Shown here piece by piece: positions 8,709 through 16,861 of a DNA stretch of 64,000 nucleotides. The DNA lies in assembly GCF_023238205.1 (NCBI RefSeq), contig NZ_CP096659.1, forward strand, positions 248,001-312,000, read 5' to 3'. Under the pieces are notes generated by a model that was not told the origin of the DNA, ran no database searches, and saw only the letters and a program-made list of their open reading frames with translations. The first letter of the stretch is position 1. Each line of letters opens with the position of its first letter. The stretch is from Halorussus limi (GTDB lineage Archaea; Halobacteriota; Halobacteria; Halobacteriales; Haladaptataceae). Position numbers and translations under genes: made by a program.

Positions 8709-9452
8709 ATGAAGGGTCCTACCACTCGAACGCGAATCGAGTCCGCCATCGGCGAGGGCGACCTCGCGGCGTGGAAGGCCGAACGCTACCTGTCGTTCCA
8801 CGAGACGATGACGGACGAGGTGGCCCCGTTCCCGTGTTACTTCGCGGTCGACGCCCACTGCGACGGCGACCTGCGGTACCTGTTCGCGCCCGGGCCGACG
8901 ACCGAGGCGGGCGAGTCGGTCGTCGCCGACGGTCTCGCGGAGTACCTCGACGGAGCGCGCGCCATCGCAGACGTCACCGCGCTCGCGGTCTTCTTCGAGC
9001 CCGACGACGGGAACCTCTCGGTCGCCGACTACCGCGAGCGGGTCTGGGACCTGCTCGTGTCTCTCCGCCGGAACGACCCCGAACCGTGGCCCGAATCGAT
9101 TCCGACCGACCCAGCGAACCCCGAGTGGGAGTTCTGTTACGCGGGGGAACCGATGTTCGTCGTCGCCCGAGCGCCGGCCTACGACCGGCGAAACAGTCGG
9201 CACGCGCCCCACGGACTCGAACTCACCGTCCAGCCCCGGTGGGTGTTCGACGGCCTCGGTCCCGACACGGAGGCCGGACAGCGCGCGCGGGAGGTCATCC
9301 GGCAGCGACTGGCCGAGTTCGACGACGTGCCCCGTCACCCGGCCATCGGGGACTACGGCGACCCGGACGTCAGGGAGTGGAAGCAGTACGTCCTCCCGGA
9401 CGACAACGACGAGACGGTCGAGGAGTTCCCGGCGGACGACTGGGCCGCCTGA
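8709..9452 (+). CDS. YqcI/YcgG family protein
   Basis: A 247-residue soluble protein. PFPCYFAVDAHCDGDLRYLF near residues 37-56 and EFCYAGEPMFVVARAPAYD near 147-165 match the conserved blocks of the uncharacterised YqcI/YcgG family. FELTVQPRWVFDGL-like strand segments follow (here LELTVQPRWVFDGL). I start at the ATG at 8709; an upstream in-frame start at 8682 lacks support. The tail is acidic (DDNDETVEEFPADDW). No catalytic activity is established for the family. Confidence 0.8.
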   Translation: MKGPTTRTRIESAIGEGDLAAWKAERYLSFHETMTDEVAPFPCYFAVDAHCDGDLRYLFAPGPTTEAGESVVADGLAEYLDGARAIADVTALAVFFEPDDGNLSVADYRERVWDLLVSLRRNDPEPWPESIPTDPANPEWEFCYAGEPMFVVARAPAYDRRNSRHAPHGLELTVQPRWVFDGLGPDTEAGQRAREVIRQRLAEFDDVPRHPAIGDYGDPDVREWKQYVLPDDNDETVEEFPADDWAA

Positions 9453-9498
9453 GCGAGGAAGTGCGACGAGAATCGAAGCGGAAGGGAGCGAGACCGAC

Positions 9499-11043
9499 TC
9501 AGTCGTCGGCGTTCGCGGCCGTTCCGACCTCGGGCCGCGAGACGTCGCGGTCGGTCGCCTCGCCGTCGATGTCGTAGGGGTACTCCCCGGTGACACAACC
9601 CATGCAGAGGTCGGCGCGCGAGGCGTCTAGCGCGTCGGCGACCGCGTCGTTCGAGAGGTACGCGAGGCTATCGGCCTCGATTGCCTCCCGAATCTCCTCG
9701 ACCGACTTGTCCGACGCGATGAGTTCCTCGCGGGTCGCCATGTCGATTCCCATGTAGCAGGGCGCGACGATGGGCGGCGCGCCGACGCGCATGTGGACCT
9801 CCTCCGCGCCGCAGTCCCGGAGCAGGGCGACGAGTTGGGTCGAGGTGGTCCCCCGGACGATGGAGTCGTCGATGATGGTCACGGTCTTGCCCTCGACGGT
9901 GGACTTGATAGGGTTGAGTTTCAGGCGGACCGCGCGCTCGCGTTCGTCCTGCGTCGGCATGATGAACGTCCGGCCGACGTACCGGTTCTTCATCAGTCCC
10001 TCGGCGAACTCGACGTTCGCGCCCTCCTCCTGTGCGGCCTCGGCGTACCCGGAGGCGAACGCGCGCCCGGAGTCGGGGACCGGCATCACCACGTCGCTGT
10101 CGATGCCGCTCTCCTCCCACAACTTGCGGCCCAACTCGCGGCGGACCTCGTAGACGAGGTGGTCGTCGATGACGCTGTCCGGGCGCGCGAAGTAGACGTG
10201 TTCGAAGAAGCAGTGAGCGGTGTTCTCGCGCTCGAACAGTTGGTAGGAGTCGAACCCCTCGCCGTTCGGTTGGAGGACGACGAGTTCGCCGGGGCGAACG
10301 TCGCGGACGAGTTCGCCGTCGAGGGTGTCGATGGCCGCCGACTCGCTGGCGAGGACGTAGCCGTCGTCGAGTTCGCCGATACAGAGCGGGCGGTTGCCCT
10401 CGGGGTCCCGGACGCCCAGCACGGTGTCGTCGTGCATGATGGTCAGAGAGTACGACCCGTGGATGCGGCCCATCGTCCGCTTGACCGCGCGAACGAGGTC
10501 GGCCTCCAGCAGGTTGCGCGCCAAGTCGTGGGCGATGACCTCGGTGTCGCCGTCGGAGGTGAAGGCGTGGCCCTCGGCCGCCAACTCGTCGCGCACGTCC
10601 TCGGCGTTGACGAGGTTGCCGTTGTGGCTCAGTCCCAAGGCGCCGCTCCGGAACGAGACCGTGAACGGTTGGGCGCAGGACTTGTCCACGCTCCCCGCGG
10701 TGGGGTAGCGAACGTGGCCGATGCCCGCGCTCCCGCGCAGGGCCTCGACGTCGTCCTGTTCGAAGGCGTCGCCGACGAGTCCCATCTCGACGTGGTCGTG
10801 CTGTTGGAACCCGTCGTGGGTGACGATGCCCGCCGACTCCTGTCCGCGGTGCTGGAGCGCGTACAGCGAGTAGTAGAGAGGGCGCGCGGCGTCCCGTTCC
10901 GTGAGCGAGACGCCGACGACGCCGCACTTCTCGGTCGGACCCGACAGGTCCGGGCGAGTCGATTCCGGAGAGGACGGCGCTGACTCGCCCGACTGGGCGT
11001 TCTCGGTCGAACCGCTTCGGGCCGCGTCCCGGCCGTTTGGCAT
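9499..11043 (-). CDS. purF: amidophosphoribosyltransferase
   Basis: First step of purine synthesis: PRPP plus glutamine gives phosphoribosylamine. Residues 38-50 are TEKCGVVGVSLTE, where Cys40 is the N-terminal-nucleophile Cys of the class II glutaminase. ALQHRGQESAGIVTHDGF, GHVRYPTAGS and SHNGNLVNA are further glutaminase motifs. The C-terminal phosphoribosyltransferase domain has the PRPP loop TVTIIDDSIVRGTTS. The 514-residue product has a 39-residue Ser/Glu-rich leader before the nucleophile, longer than the short leader usual in archaea, so processing would be needed. Upstream, a TTTTTACTAC-like stretch on the minus strand may be box A. Confidence 0.95.
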   Translation of the reverse strand: MPNGRDAARSGSTENAQSGESAPSSPESTRPDLSGPTEKCGVVGVSLTERDAARPLYYSLYALQHRGQESAGIVTHDGFQQHDHVEMGLVGDAFEQDDVEALRGSAGIGHVRYPTAGSVDKSCAQPFTVSFRSGALGLSHNGNLVNAEDVRDELAAEGHAFTSDGDTEVIAHDLARNLLEADLVRAVKRTMGRIHGSYSLTIMHDDTVLGVRDPEGNRPLCIGELDDGYVLASESAAIDTLDGELVRDVRPGELVVLQPNGEGFDSYQLFERENTAHCFFEHVYFARPDSVIDDHLVYEVRRELGRKLWEESGIDSDVVMPVPDSGRAFASGYAEAAQEEGANVEFAEGLMKNRYVGRTFIMPTQDERERAVRLKLNPIKSTVEGKTVTIIDDSIVRGTTSTQLVALLRDCGAEEVHMRVGAPPIVAPCYMGIDMATREELIASDKSVEEIREAIEADSLAYLSNDAVADALDASRADLCMGCVTGEYPYDIDGEATDRDVSRPEVGTAANADD

Positions 11044-11446
11044 GGCTGAACGTACTGCGCCACCGTAGTAAAAACCCTCGCTATCGTGTCGAAAATCGCG
11101 TCCGTCTCCGGAGAAGTATGCACGTTTGCGCACACTTCCAGTTGCGCCAGTGAAACCTCCGATTCCGGCCCCGACGCCGCCCGACTGGCAGTGTCGGGTG
11201 CGCTCGGCGACGCGTCCACCAGAAGGCGCTCAGTGATGTGTCCACAAAATGCGCTCGGTGAAGTCACTAACAGAATTCACTCGCTTCCCCAGAAATCGTC
11301 TAGACGGACTGAAATGGCCGCCCGAGTACGGTCACGCGGGCGGAACGAGCGCATTCGATAGCTGTCGCTCTCGACCGTACCGACGGCTGGTCGAAACGGG
11401 AAACCGCAGAGAGAACGGAGATTTCGGCGACGAGCGAAGCCGACGA
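11044..11446. other. 403-bp intergenic region with short degenerate tandem repeats
   Basis: No convincing gene is seen. The left part should hold the purF promoter. At 11200, 11226 and 11251 three degenerate copies of a 25-26 base unit beginning GCGCTC(G/A)G(C/T)GA follow each other head to tail, with the first two sharing a GTCCAC core. The remainder shows no recognisable RNA or protein signal. Confidence 0.5.
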
Positions 11447-11620
11447 TTACTCGCCGGACTTGCTCTGCCACTCGTAGTCGCGGCGCTTGGCGGACTTGCC
11501 GAAGCCGCAACTCGAACACTCCTTCTTTTTCGTGTGATACGATTTCTCGCCACACCGACGGCACTTGGTGTGGGTCGTGGTGTTCTTCTTCCCTTGGCTC
11601 GGGGTACCTGCACCAGTCAT
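11447..11620 (-). CDS. rpl37e: 50S ribosomal protein L37e
   Basis: A 57-residue basic zinc-binding protein of the large ribosomal subunit. The pattern [20 protein letters not shown] (residues 20-39) gives the CxxC-x14-CxxC zinc finger of L37e. The N-terminus [20 protein letters not shown] is typical of the archaeal family. The start ATG overlaps the stop of the upstream LSm gene by 4 bases, the conserved archaeal lsm-rpl37e arrangement, so the two are probably translationally coupled. Confidence 0.97.
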   Translation of the reverse strand: MTGAGTPSQGKKNTTTHTKCRRCGEKSYHTKKKECSSCGFGKSAKRRDYEWQSKSGE

Positions 11621-11808
11621 GGGTTAATCGAAACGAGGTTATCGCCGCGTATAATGGTTGTGTCTTCCTCCTCGGTGTCTTCCAGCACCAGGTTCATGTG
11701 CTGGTCGTAGCCGGTGAGAACGCCCTCGTACTCCTCGCCGCCTTTCAATCGCACCGTAACCTCCTCTTGCAGGGAGGCTTCCAGCACGTCGAGCGGTCGT
11801 CCACTCAT
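11617..11808 (-). CDS. LSm (Sm-like archaeal) RNA-binding protein
   Basis: A 63-residue single-domain Sm-like protein. Sm1 is visible in [20 protein letters not shown] with HMNLVLEDT, and Sm2 in [11 protein letters not shown] (about 51-61). The NIVL-like HMNLVLED and RGDN motifs are the uridine-binding residues of Sm rings. The protein is expected to form a heptamer binding small RNAs. It is co-transcribed with rpl37e, whose start overlaps its stop. The acidic EDTEEEDTT loop is a short halophilic variant. Confidence 0.96.
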   Translation of the reverse strand: MSGRPLDVLEASLQEEVTVRLKGGEEYEGVLTGYDQHMNLVLEDTEEEDTTIIRGDNLVSINP

Positions 11809-11922
11809 ATCATTAGCGCCACCCGTCTAAGCCTTAAACGTACCGGAAACACCTCTCTGGAGGAAACTTTCATCGAGCGCGCTCTGAATAGAATACTGAC
11901 ACGTCTGAGCGGGCCGGACGGC

Positions 11923-14709
11923 TCACCGCGCCCACTCGACCATCCGCGCGTAGAGGTCGTCGGTCCGCAAGGCCGCCTCGTCGCCGACCAGCACGAGCGA
12001 TTTCTTCGCGCGCGTCAGCGCCACGTTCACCCGGCGGTGGTCCTCGAAGATGGGGCTCTCGAGGTCCCCGGTGGCGACGAACGAGACCACGATGACCTCC
12101 TTGCTCGACCCCTGAAAGCGGTCCACCGTGTCCACCGTCACCGCGTCGGGCACTCTGCGACCGATTTCCGCGACCTGCGCGCGGAAGGGCGCGATGACGC
12201 CGATTTCGGCAGGGTCCGCGCCCGCCTCGAGGAAGTCGCCGACGATTTCGGCCACGCGTTCGGCCTCGGCGGGGTTGGTGTTCCCGTCGGCGTCGCCGTC
12301 GGGGTCGACGAACGAGACGCCGCCGTTGCTCCGCAGTTCGTCGGGGAGGTCGGTCTCCGCGAGGTGGGGCAGGTCCGCGAGACGCTGGGCGGCCACCTCG
12401 CCGCTGGCGGGCCGCAACTCGCCGTCGTAGAACTCCCGAGAGGCGAACGCCTGAATCCGCTGGCTCATCCGGTACTGGCGGTCGAGCATCACGCCGGCCT
12501 CGGGGTAGGTCTCGATGAGGCGCTCGAACAGCGAGGTCGAGAGGTCGTTCTCGGTGCGGACGACCGGCGGGAGTTGCTGGTGGTCGCCGACCAGCACGAA
12601 GCGGTCGGCGAGGTTGACCGCCGCGAGCGTGTTGGGTTCCGTGAGTTGGGACGCCTCGTCCACCAGCGCCACGTCGAACGACTGCTCGCGCATGATTCGA
12701 GACCCGCAGGTCGCCGTGGTCGCCGCGACGACGCCGGCGTCCCGTAGCTCCGCGACGCGCTCGCCGGGGTCGCCCGCCTGCTCCAATCGGAGGTCCTGCA
12801 TGTCCTCGCGGACGCCGCTCTCGGTGCCGACGCGGACGATATCCTCGAAGCCTTGGTCCCGGAGCGCTTCGAGCGCGTTGTCCACCGCGCGGTTCGTGAA
12901 CGCCGAGAGGAGGACGCGGTTCCCCCGCTCCACCAACGCCCGGATCGTCCGCGCGATGGTGTAGGTCTTGCCCGTGCCCGGCGGACCGTGGACCAGCGCG
13001 AAGTCCTCGGCGTTCACCGCGAGGTTCACCGCGTCGTTCTGGGCCTCGTTGTTGTCGATGTACGTCTCGCGGGCGTCCTCGAACTCGGGGTCGGCGCGGC
13101 CGAACAGCACGTCTTTCCGGCGCTCGTCGCCCTTGAGCAGGTGGTCGTGGAGCGCCGTGAGCATCCGGTCGGCCGAGAGTTCCGAGGGGTAGACGTCGAG
13201 CCGCCGGAGTTCCACCGGTTCGTCGGCGGTGACGACGACGTTTCCGTCTCGCGGGTCGCTTCGCTCCCCGCTCGACCCGTCCGAGTCGCTCCCCGACTCG
13301 CGGCCCAGTCGCTCGACGCGGGCCAACTCGGCGTGGCCGTTCACCGGGTCGCCGTCGCTGGCCAGCACCACGTCGCCCTCCCGGATTTTCGACACCGCGT
13401 CGCCCGCGCGCTCGGCGCGCAACTCCCACCGGCCGCCGTCGAGTTGGCGGCGACCCGCGGGTTCGAGACCCACGAGCGCCCGGTCGTCGTCGGCGCGTTC
13501 TTCGGCGGTCTGCTCCCAGAGCTTGGCGTACTCGGCGTGGGTCGCCCGGCGCTCCTCCTCGACGAGGCGGTAGAAGCGCTCGAAGTAGTCGCGCTCCTCC
13601 TCGGGAATCGCGTTGCCGATTTGGCCGGCCTTCGACTCCTGGTCGAGTCGGCCCGAGACCACCATGCAGGTGTCCTGCTCGAAGCAGTATTCGCAGGTCG
13701 CGTCGGCCTCGTAGCCGGTCGGGACGCCGGGGTTCTCTCGGTCCGACGCCTCGGAGTTGACCGCGTCGTACTCCATCGCCGCAATTTCGTTGCGCGTGCG
13801 CACGACGAAGTCCAGCAGGCCGTCGCCGATGGAGAACTCCTTGGCGGGCGAGAGGTCGCCGTCCTCCTCGGTCCGGTCGAGCGCGGAGTTCTTCGTGTAG
13901 AGCAGCGTGCCGGTGTCGGCGGGCACGCCCTTCTCCTGTAGCAGGAGCGCGTAGCAGGCCGCCTGAATCTTGTCCTGAAATCTGGGGTCGCGCTTGAGGT
14001 TCTTGCCGGTCTTGAGTTCGACGGGCATCCCGCGCCGGAGCGCGTCGGCCCGGCCCTTGATGCCGAACCGGTCACTGATGAGCGTCTGCTCGCTCCGCCA
14101 GTCGTCGTTATGCGACCACGTCGCATCGCTCGCTGAGCTTTGCTCAGCGGTGTCCTCCGTGAGTGCGCCTTGCGCCAGCCAACCCTCGATTGCGGCGGCG
14201 TTCTGGCGGACCTCCTCGGCGACCTCGTCGCGGTCGCGCCCGAGCAACCCGAGTTCGAGTCCGGCCTCCCCGACCCGCTCCTGGATGGACTCGTCGAGGT
14301 CGCGACCTCGAAGCAGGTCGCCGAACACCTCGTGGACGATGGTCCCCTTGACGACGGGGTACGCCAGGGGAATGCCCGAGAGCTTGTTCAGATAGTACAT
14401 CCGCGGGCACTGGACCCACGACCGGACGTCGGTCACGTCCACGAGGAACGACGGTTCCACGACGACGTACGAGTCCCCGCCGGTGGAGTAGGTCGTCTCG
14501 CCGCGGTACTCGCCCTCCTCGACGTCGGTCACGAGCAGTTCCATCCCCGGTTCGAGGAGGTCGGCGCTCTCGGTCCACTTCCCCCACAGCGTGACCTGTC
14601 GGGGACCGGTGTCCTCGCGGACAGTGACCTCCGCGAGGTCACGTTCGCCGTACTGCGTGCTGACCGTGCGAACCTCACCGACTTCCGTGACTTCTCCCCG
14701 AACGTTCAC
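11923..14709 (-). CDS. Dna2-like nuclease-helicase (OB fold, Fe-S PD-(D/E)XK nuclease, SF1 helicase)
   Basis: A 928-residue multidomain enzyme. Residues 1-90 resemble an OB fold. The nuclease domain has C101, C339, C342 and C348, placed as in the Fe-S nucleases Dna2, AddB and Cas4. It also has H126, D222 (GRADAL) and E231-x-K233 (ELKTGK) as the PD-(D/E)XK site. The helicase domain shows Walker A GPPGTGKT (575-582), FTNRAVDNALEAL, DEAS (684-687), GDHQQLPPV and C-terminal TVDRFQGSSKEV and NVALTRAKKSLVLVGD. A role in replication and repair processing is inferred. Two low-complexity linkers (182-205 and 470-490) are encoded by DNA rich in hairpins. It is followed downstream by lsm-rpl37e on the same strand. 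Confidence 0.93.
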   Translation of the reverse strand: MNVRGEVTEVGEVRTVSTQYGERDLAEVTVREDTGPRQVTLWGKWTESADLLEPGMELLVTDVEEGEYRGETTYSTGGDSYVVVEPSFLVDVTDVRSWVQCPRMYYLNKLSGIPLAYPVVKGTIVHEVFGDLLRGRDLDESIQERVGEAGLELGLLGRDRDEVAEEVRQNAAAIEGWLAQGALTEDTAEQSSASDATWSHNDDWRSEQTLISDRFGIKGRADALRRGMPVELKTGKNLKRDPRFQDKIQAACYALLLQEKGVPADTGTLLYTKNSALDRTEEDGDLSPAKEFSIGDGLLDFVVRTRNEIAAMEYDAVNSEASDRENPGVPTGYEADATCEYCFEQDTCMVVSGRLDQESKAGQIGNAIPEEERDYFERFYRLVEEERRATHAEYAKLWEQTAEERADDDRALVGLEPAGRRQLDGGRWELRAERAGDAVSKIREGDVVLASDGDPVNGHAELARVERLGRESGSDSDGSSGERSDPRDGNVVVTADEPVELRRLDVYPSELSADRMLTALHDHLLKGDERRKDVLFGRADPEFEDARETYIDNNEAQNDAVNLAVNAEDFALVHGPPGTGKTYTIARTIRALVERGNRVLLSAFTNRAVDNALEALRDQGFEDIVRVGTESGVREDMQDLRLEQAGDPGERVAELRDAGVVAATTATCGSRIMREQSFDVALVDEASQLTEPNTLAAVNLADRFVLVGDHQQLPPVVRTENDLSTSLFERLIETYPEAGVMLDRQYRMSQRIQAFASREFYDGELRPASGEVAAQRLADLPHLAETDLPDELRSNGGVSFVDPDGDADGNTNPAEAERVAEIVGDFLEAGADPAEIGVIAPFRAQVAEIGRRVPDAVTVDTVDRFQGSSKEVIVVSFVATGDLESPIFEDHRRVNVALTRAKKSLVLVGDEAALRTDDLYARMVEWAR

Positions 14710-14917
14710 GCGACAGTGGTAGCGCCCGCCGGTAGAAAAATCCCGTCGGTCGGCGGCGGGGTCGATTACGACGGTCGGCGGAAGACGCTCGGTTTCGAAA
14801 AAAGGAGGTAGTCGTCTGGCGATACGACGTTCGCAGTGTGCAGTTCGACAGTCGCGGTCGATGCGGTCGATACGGTCGGTGCGGTTCGACGGTCGCGGTC
14901 AGTCCGGCCGGCGGCCG

Positions 14918-15013
14918 TCAGTCGGCACCGCGGGGCGGGATGTGGCCGCACGACGTACAGGACTCGTAACCGCGCGTATCTGCGAGTTCACCGCTGCATT
15001 GGGGGCATCTCAT
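14918..15013 (-). CDS. 31-residue zinc-ribbon micro-protein
   Basis: A short frame starting ATG at 15013 encodes MRCPQCSGELADTRGYESCT and then SCGHIPPRGAD. It has two knuckles, CPQC and CTSC, giving a complete four-Cys zinc site in 31 residues. Haloarchaea are known for many such CPxCG-type micro-proteins. The promoter side (15014-15100) contains AT-rich sequence on the minus strand, fitting an independent short transcript. No partner can be deduced. Confidence 0.75.
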   Translation of the reverse strand: MRCPQCSGELADTRGYESCTSCGHIPPRGAD

Positions 15014-15261
15014 CGTGAGAGTCGGTAGCCGAGACGCGGCTATAAGCCTTCCTATAAGACGGGTTAAGTTCTCAGTATCCGTATAAGGACACCTATTACA
15101 TTCGCCAAAAGCGAGTCGTTGACCATCGACGACTTCGCGCTCTAGAATGTACTCTCGGTCGGCGAAACGGCAGTCCGTCCGCCGAAACCGAGGCGAGTTA
15201 GTTCTCGGGACGGACAGTGAGAACAGGACGCGAGAAGCGGTTCGAGCCGGTCGTTCGGCGG

Positions 15262-15438
15262 TTATCCCGACCAGCCAGCGCAGATGTCGTCGTTGATGTT
15301 GCTCCGCCACGTCTCGAACCCGTCCTCGCAGTCCGGGTTCTCGTGAATGTGGTCGATGAAACCCGCGCCGGGGTTCCGGAGTTCGCTGCCGCAGAAGGGG
15401 CAGTCGTTCGGGTCGTTCCACGTCGGTGTCGTTGACAT
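15262..15438 (-). CDS. 58-residue zinc-finger micro-protein (DUF7501-like)
   Basis: The frame from ATG 15438 encodes MSTTPTWNDPNDCPFCGSEL, then RNPGAGFIDHIHENPDCEDG and FETWRSNINDDICAGWSG. The CPFC pair, the His residues of DHIHE and the following Cys form a classical-looking CC-HC zinc finger. The pattern (CPFCG, GAGFxDHI, PDCExGFETWR) matches a conserved haloarchaeal family I recall as DUF7501. The upstream AT-rich stretch (15445-15530) should hold the promoter. Function unknown; small size and zinc site suggest nucleic-acid or protein binding. Confidence 0.85.
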   Translation of the reverse strand: MSTTPTWNDPNDCPFCGSELRNPGAGFIDHIHENPDCEDGFETWRSNINDDICAGWSG

Positions 15439-15575
15439 GGATACTACGCCGACGTTCTGGCATATAAGCTCTGTGCGGATATGTCTAAAATACCTTCATT
15501 GGCATAATATGTGCCTAATATACGCTCGACAGTGTCGTCCGAGGAGGGAAGCGGAGCGACGAAACGGAGGGACGA

Positions 15576-15647
15576 GATGCCGATCAGATGCGACTGTGAG
15601 ACGCCAATCAGATGCGACGGCGAGACGCCGACTATATGCCGAGGTCC
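15576..15647. repeat. three tandem 24-base repeats at the orc1 3' end
   Basis: Units start at 15576, 15600 and 15624. The first two are nearly identical (shared core AATCAGATGCGAC or GATCAGATGCGAC, then GA), and the third is degenerate and runs across the orc1 stop codon at 15632-15634 into the coding end. The period is exactly 24 bases. They may be terminator-associated or protein-binding repeats. Confidence 0.7.
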
Positions 15648-16861
15648 GCGATTCTGGAGTCCCGGTTGAGGACCTTCTTGACGATTTCCGGTTCCTCGAG
15701 GAGTCGGTGCTTGGTGTGGACGCCCCGTCCCCGACCCCGACCCTTCGTCTCGGAGTTGATGACGTTGAGGAAGTCCTGTTCCTGTAGAATCTCCTGCACG
15801 CGGCGCTCCGAGAGCGGGTCCATGTCGAGGTCCGACGCGATGGTCTGGTACTGGCGGTATATCTGCTGGGTCGGGAACTGGTCGCGGGGCTTGTTCTCGG
15901 TCAGGAGGGTCAGCGCGAGCAGGATGGCCTTCGCCTGCGTCGGCGCGCCCTCGATGAGTTCGGCGAAGCGGTCGGCCTCGGTCTTCTCCTTGGCGGCGTA
16001 GACGTGTTCCTCCGTGACCTCCTCGTCCTCCTGCTTGGTAGCGATTCGGCCCGCGTTCCGCAGGATGTCGATGGCCTTCCGGGCGTCGCCGTGTTCTTGG
16101 GCCGCGAGCGCGGCGGTCAGCGGAACGGCGTCGTCCGAGAGGACGCCGTCGCGGAAGGCGTCGGCGCGGTTCTGGAGGATGTCCACGAGTTGGTGGGCGT
16201 CGTACGGCGGGAAGACCAGTTCGTCGTGGGCGAAACTCGACTTGACGCGCTCGTTGAGTTCGTCCGGGAAGTCTATCTTGTTCGAGATGCCGATGATGCC
16301 GATGGTCGAGTCGGTGACGCGGCGGTTCTCGCCCGCCCGAGAGAGTTTCCGCAGAACTTCGTCGTCCTCCAGCATGTCGATTTCGTCGAGGATGACGATG
16401 ACCACGTCGCTACAGGTGTCGATAATCTGCCAGAGTCGGTCGTAGTAGTCGCCGGTGCCGAGACCCCGCTGGGGGACCTTGATGCCGGTCTCGTTCGGGT
16501 CGTTGAGTTCGCGCCCGATGGTCTTGATGACCGACGCCTCGGTGGTCTGCTCGCCGCAGTCGATGAACGCGGTCTTCACGTTCACGTTCTCGTGTTGGGC
16601 CTCGTTCTCGACGCGCTTGGAGACGCTGCGGGAGATGAGCGACTTTCCGGTTCCGGTCTTGCCGAAGATAAAGAGGTGAGTCGGTTCCTGACCGAAGATG
16701 GCGGGGTTGAGGGCCTCGGCCACCTTCTGCATGTGTTCGTCGCGTCCCACGATGCGGTTCGGACCCGGGAGGTGAGAGATACGCAACAGGTCCTCGTCGG
16801 CGAATATCGGCTCGTCGTAGCGGAACAGCGGGTCGCGGTCCGCCTCGTCGTCGGTAGCCAT
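15632..16861 (-). CDS. Orc1/Cdc6-family replication initiator
   Basis: A 409-residue AAA+ initiator. Walker A is GKTGTGKS (67-74), Walker B lies in VVIVILDEIDML, sensor 1 in IGIIGISNKIDFPDELNE, and sensor 2 in EHGDARKAIDILRNAG. The C-terminal winged helix includes YQTIASDLDMDPLSERRVQE and ends RIADLGI. I start at ATG 16861 because MATDDEADRDPLF is a normal beginning. A box A (TTTATG on the minus strand near 16890) lies about 28 bases upstream, fitting a leaderless transcript. Haloarchaeal genomes carry several orc genes, many next to their own origins; the repeat-bearing 800 bases upstream fit that pattern. Confidence 0.95.
   Translation of the reverse strand: MATDDEADRDPLFRYDEPIFADEDLLRISHLPGPNRIVGRDEHMQKVAEALNPAIFGQEPTHLFIFGKTGTGKSLISRSVSKRVENEAQHENVNVKTAFIDCGEQTTEASVIKTIGRELNDPNETGIKVPQRGLGTGDYYDRLWQIIDTCSDVVIVILDEIDMLEDDEVLRKLSRAGENRRVTDSTIGIIGISNKIDFPDELNERVKSSFAHDELVFPPYDAHQLVDILQNRADAFRDGVLSDDAVPLTAALAAQEHGDARKAIDILRNAGRIATKQEDEEVTEEHVYAAKEKTEADRFAELIEGAPTQAKAILLALTLLTENKPRDQFPTQQIYRQYQTIASDLDMDPLSERRVQEILQEQDFLNVINSETKGRGRGRGVHTKHRLLEEPEIVKKVLNRDSRIADLGI

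Noticed and set aside
11086-11361. A 91-codon plus-strand frame between purF and rpl37e
   Set aside because: The product is Ser/Arg-rich with no recognisable fold, and the frame crosses the degenerate tandem repeats; treated as non-coding.
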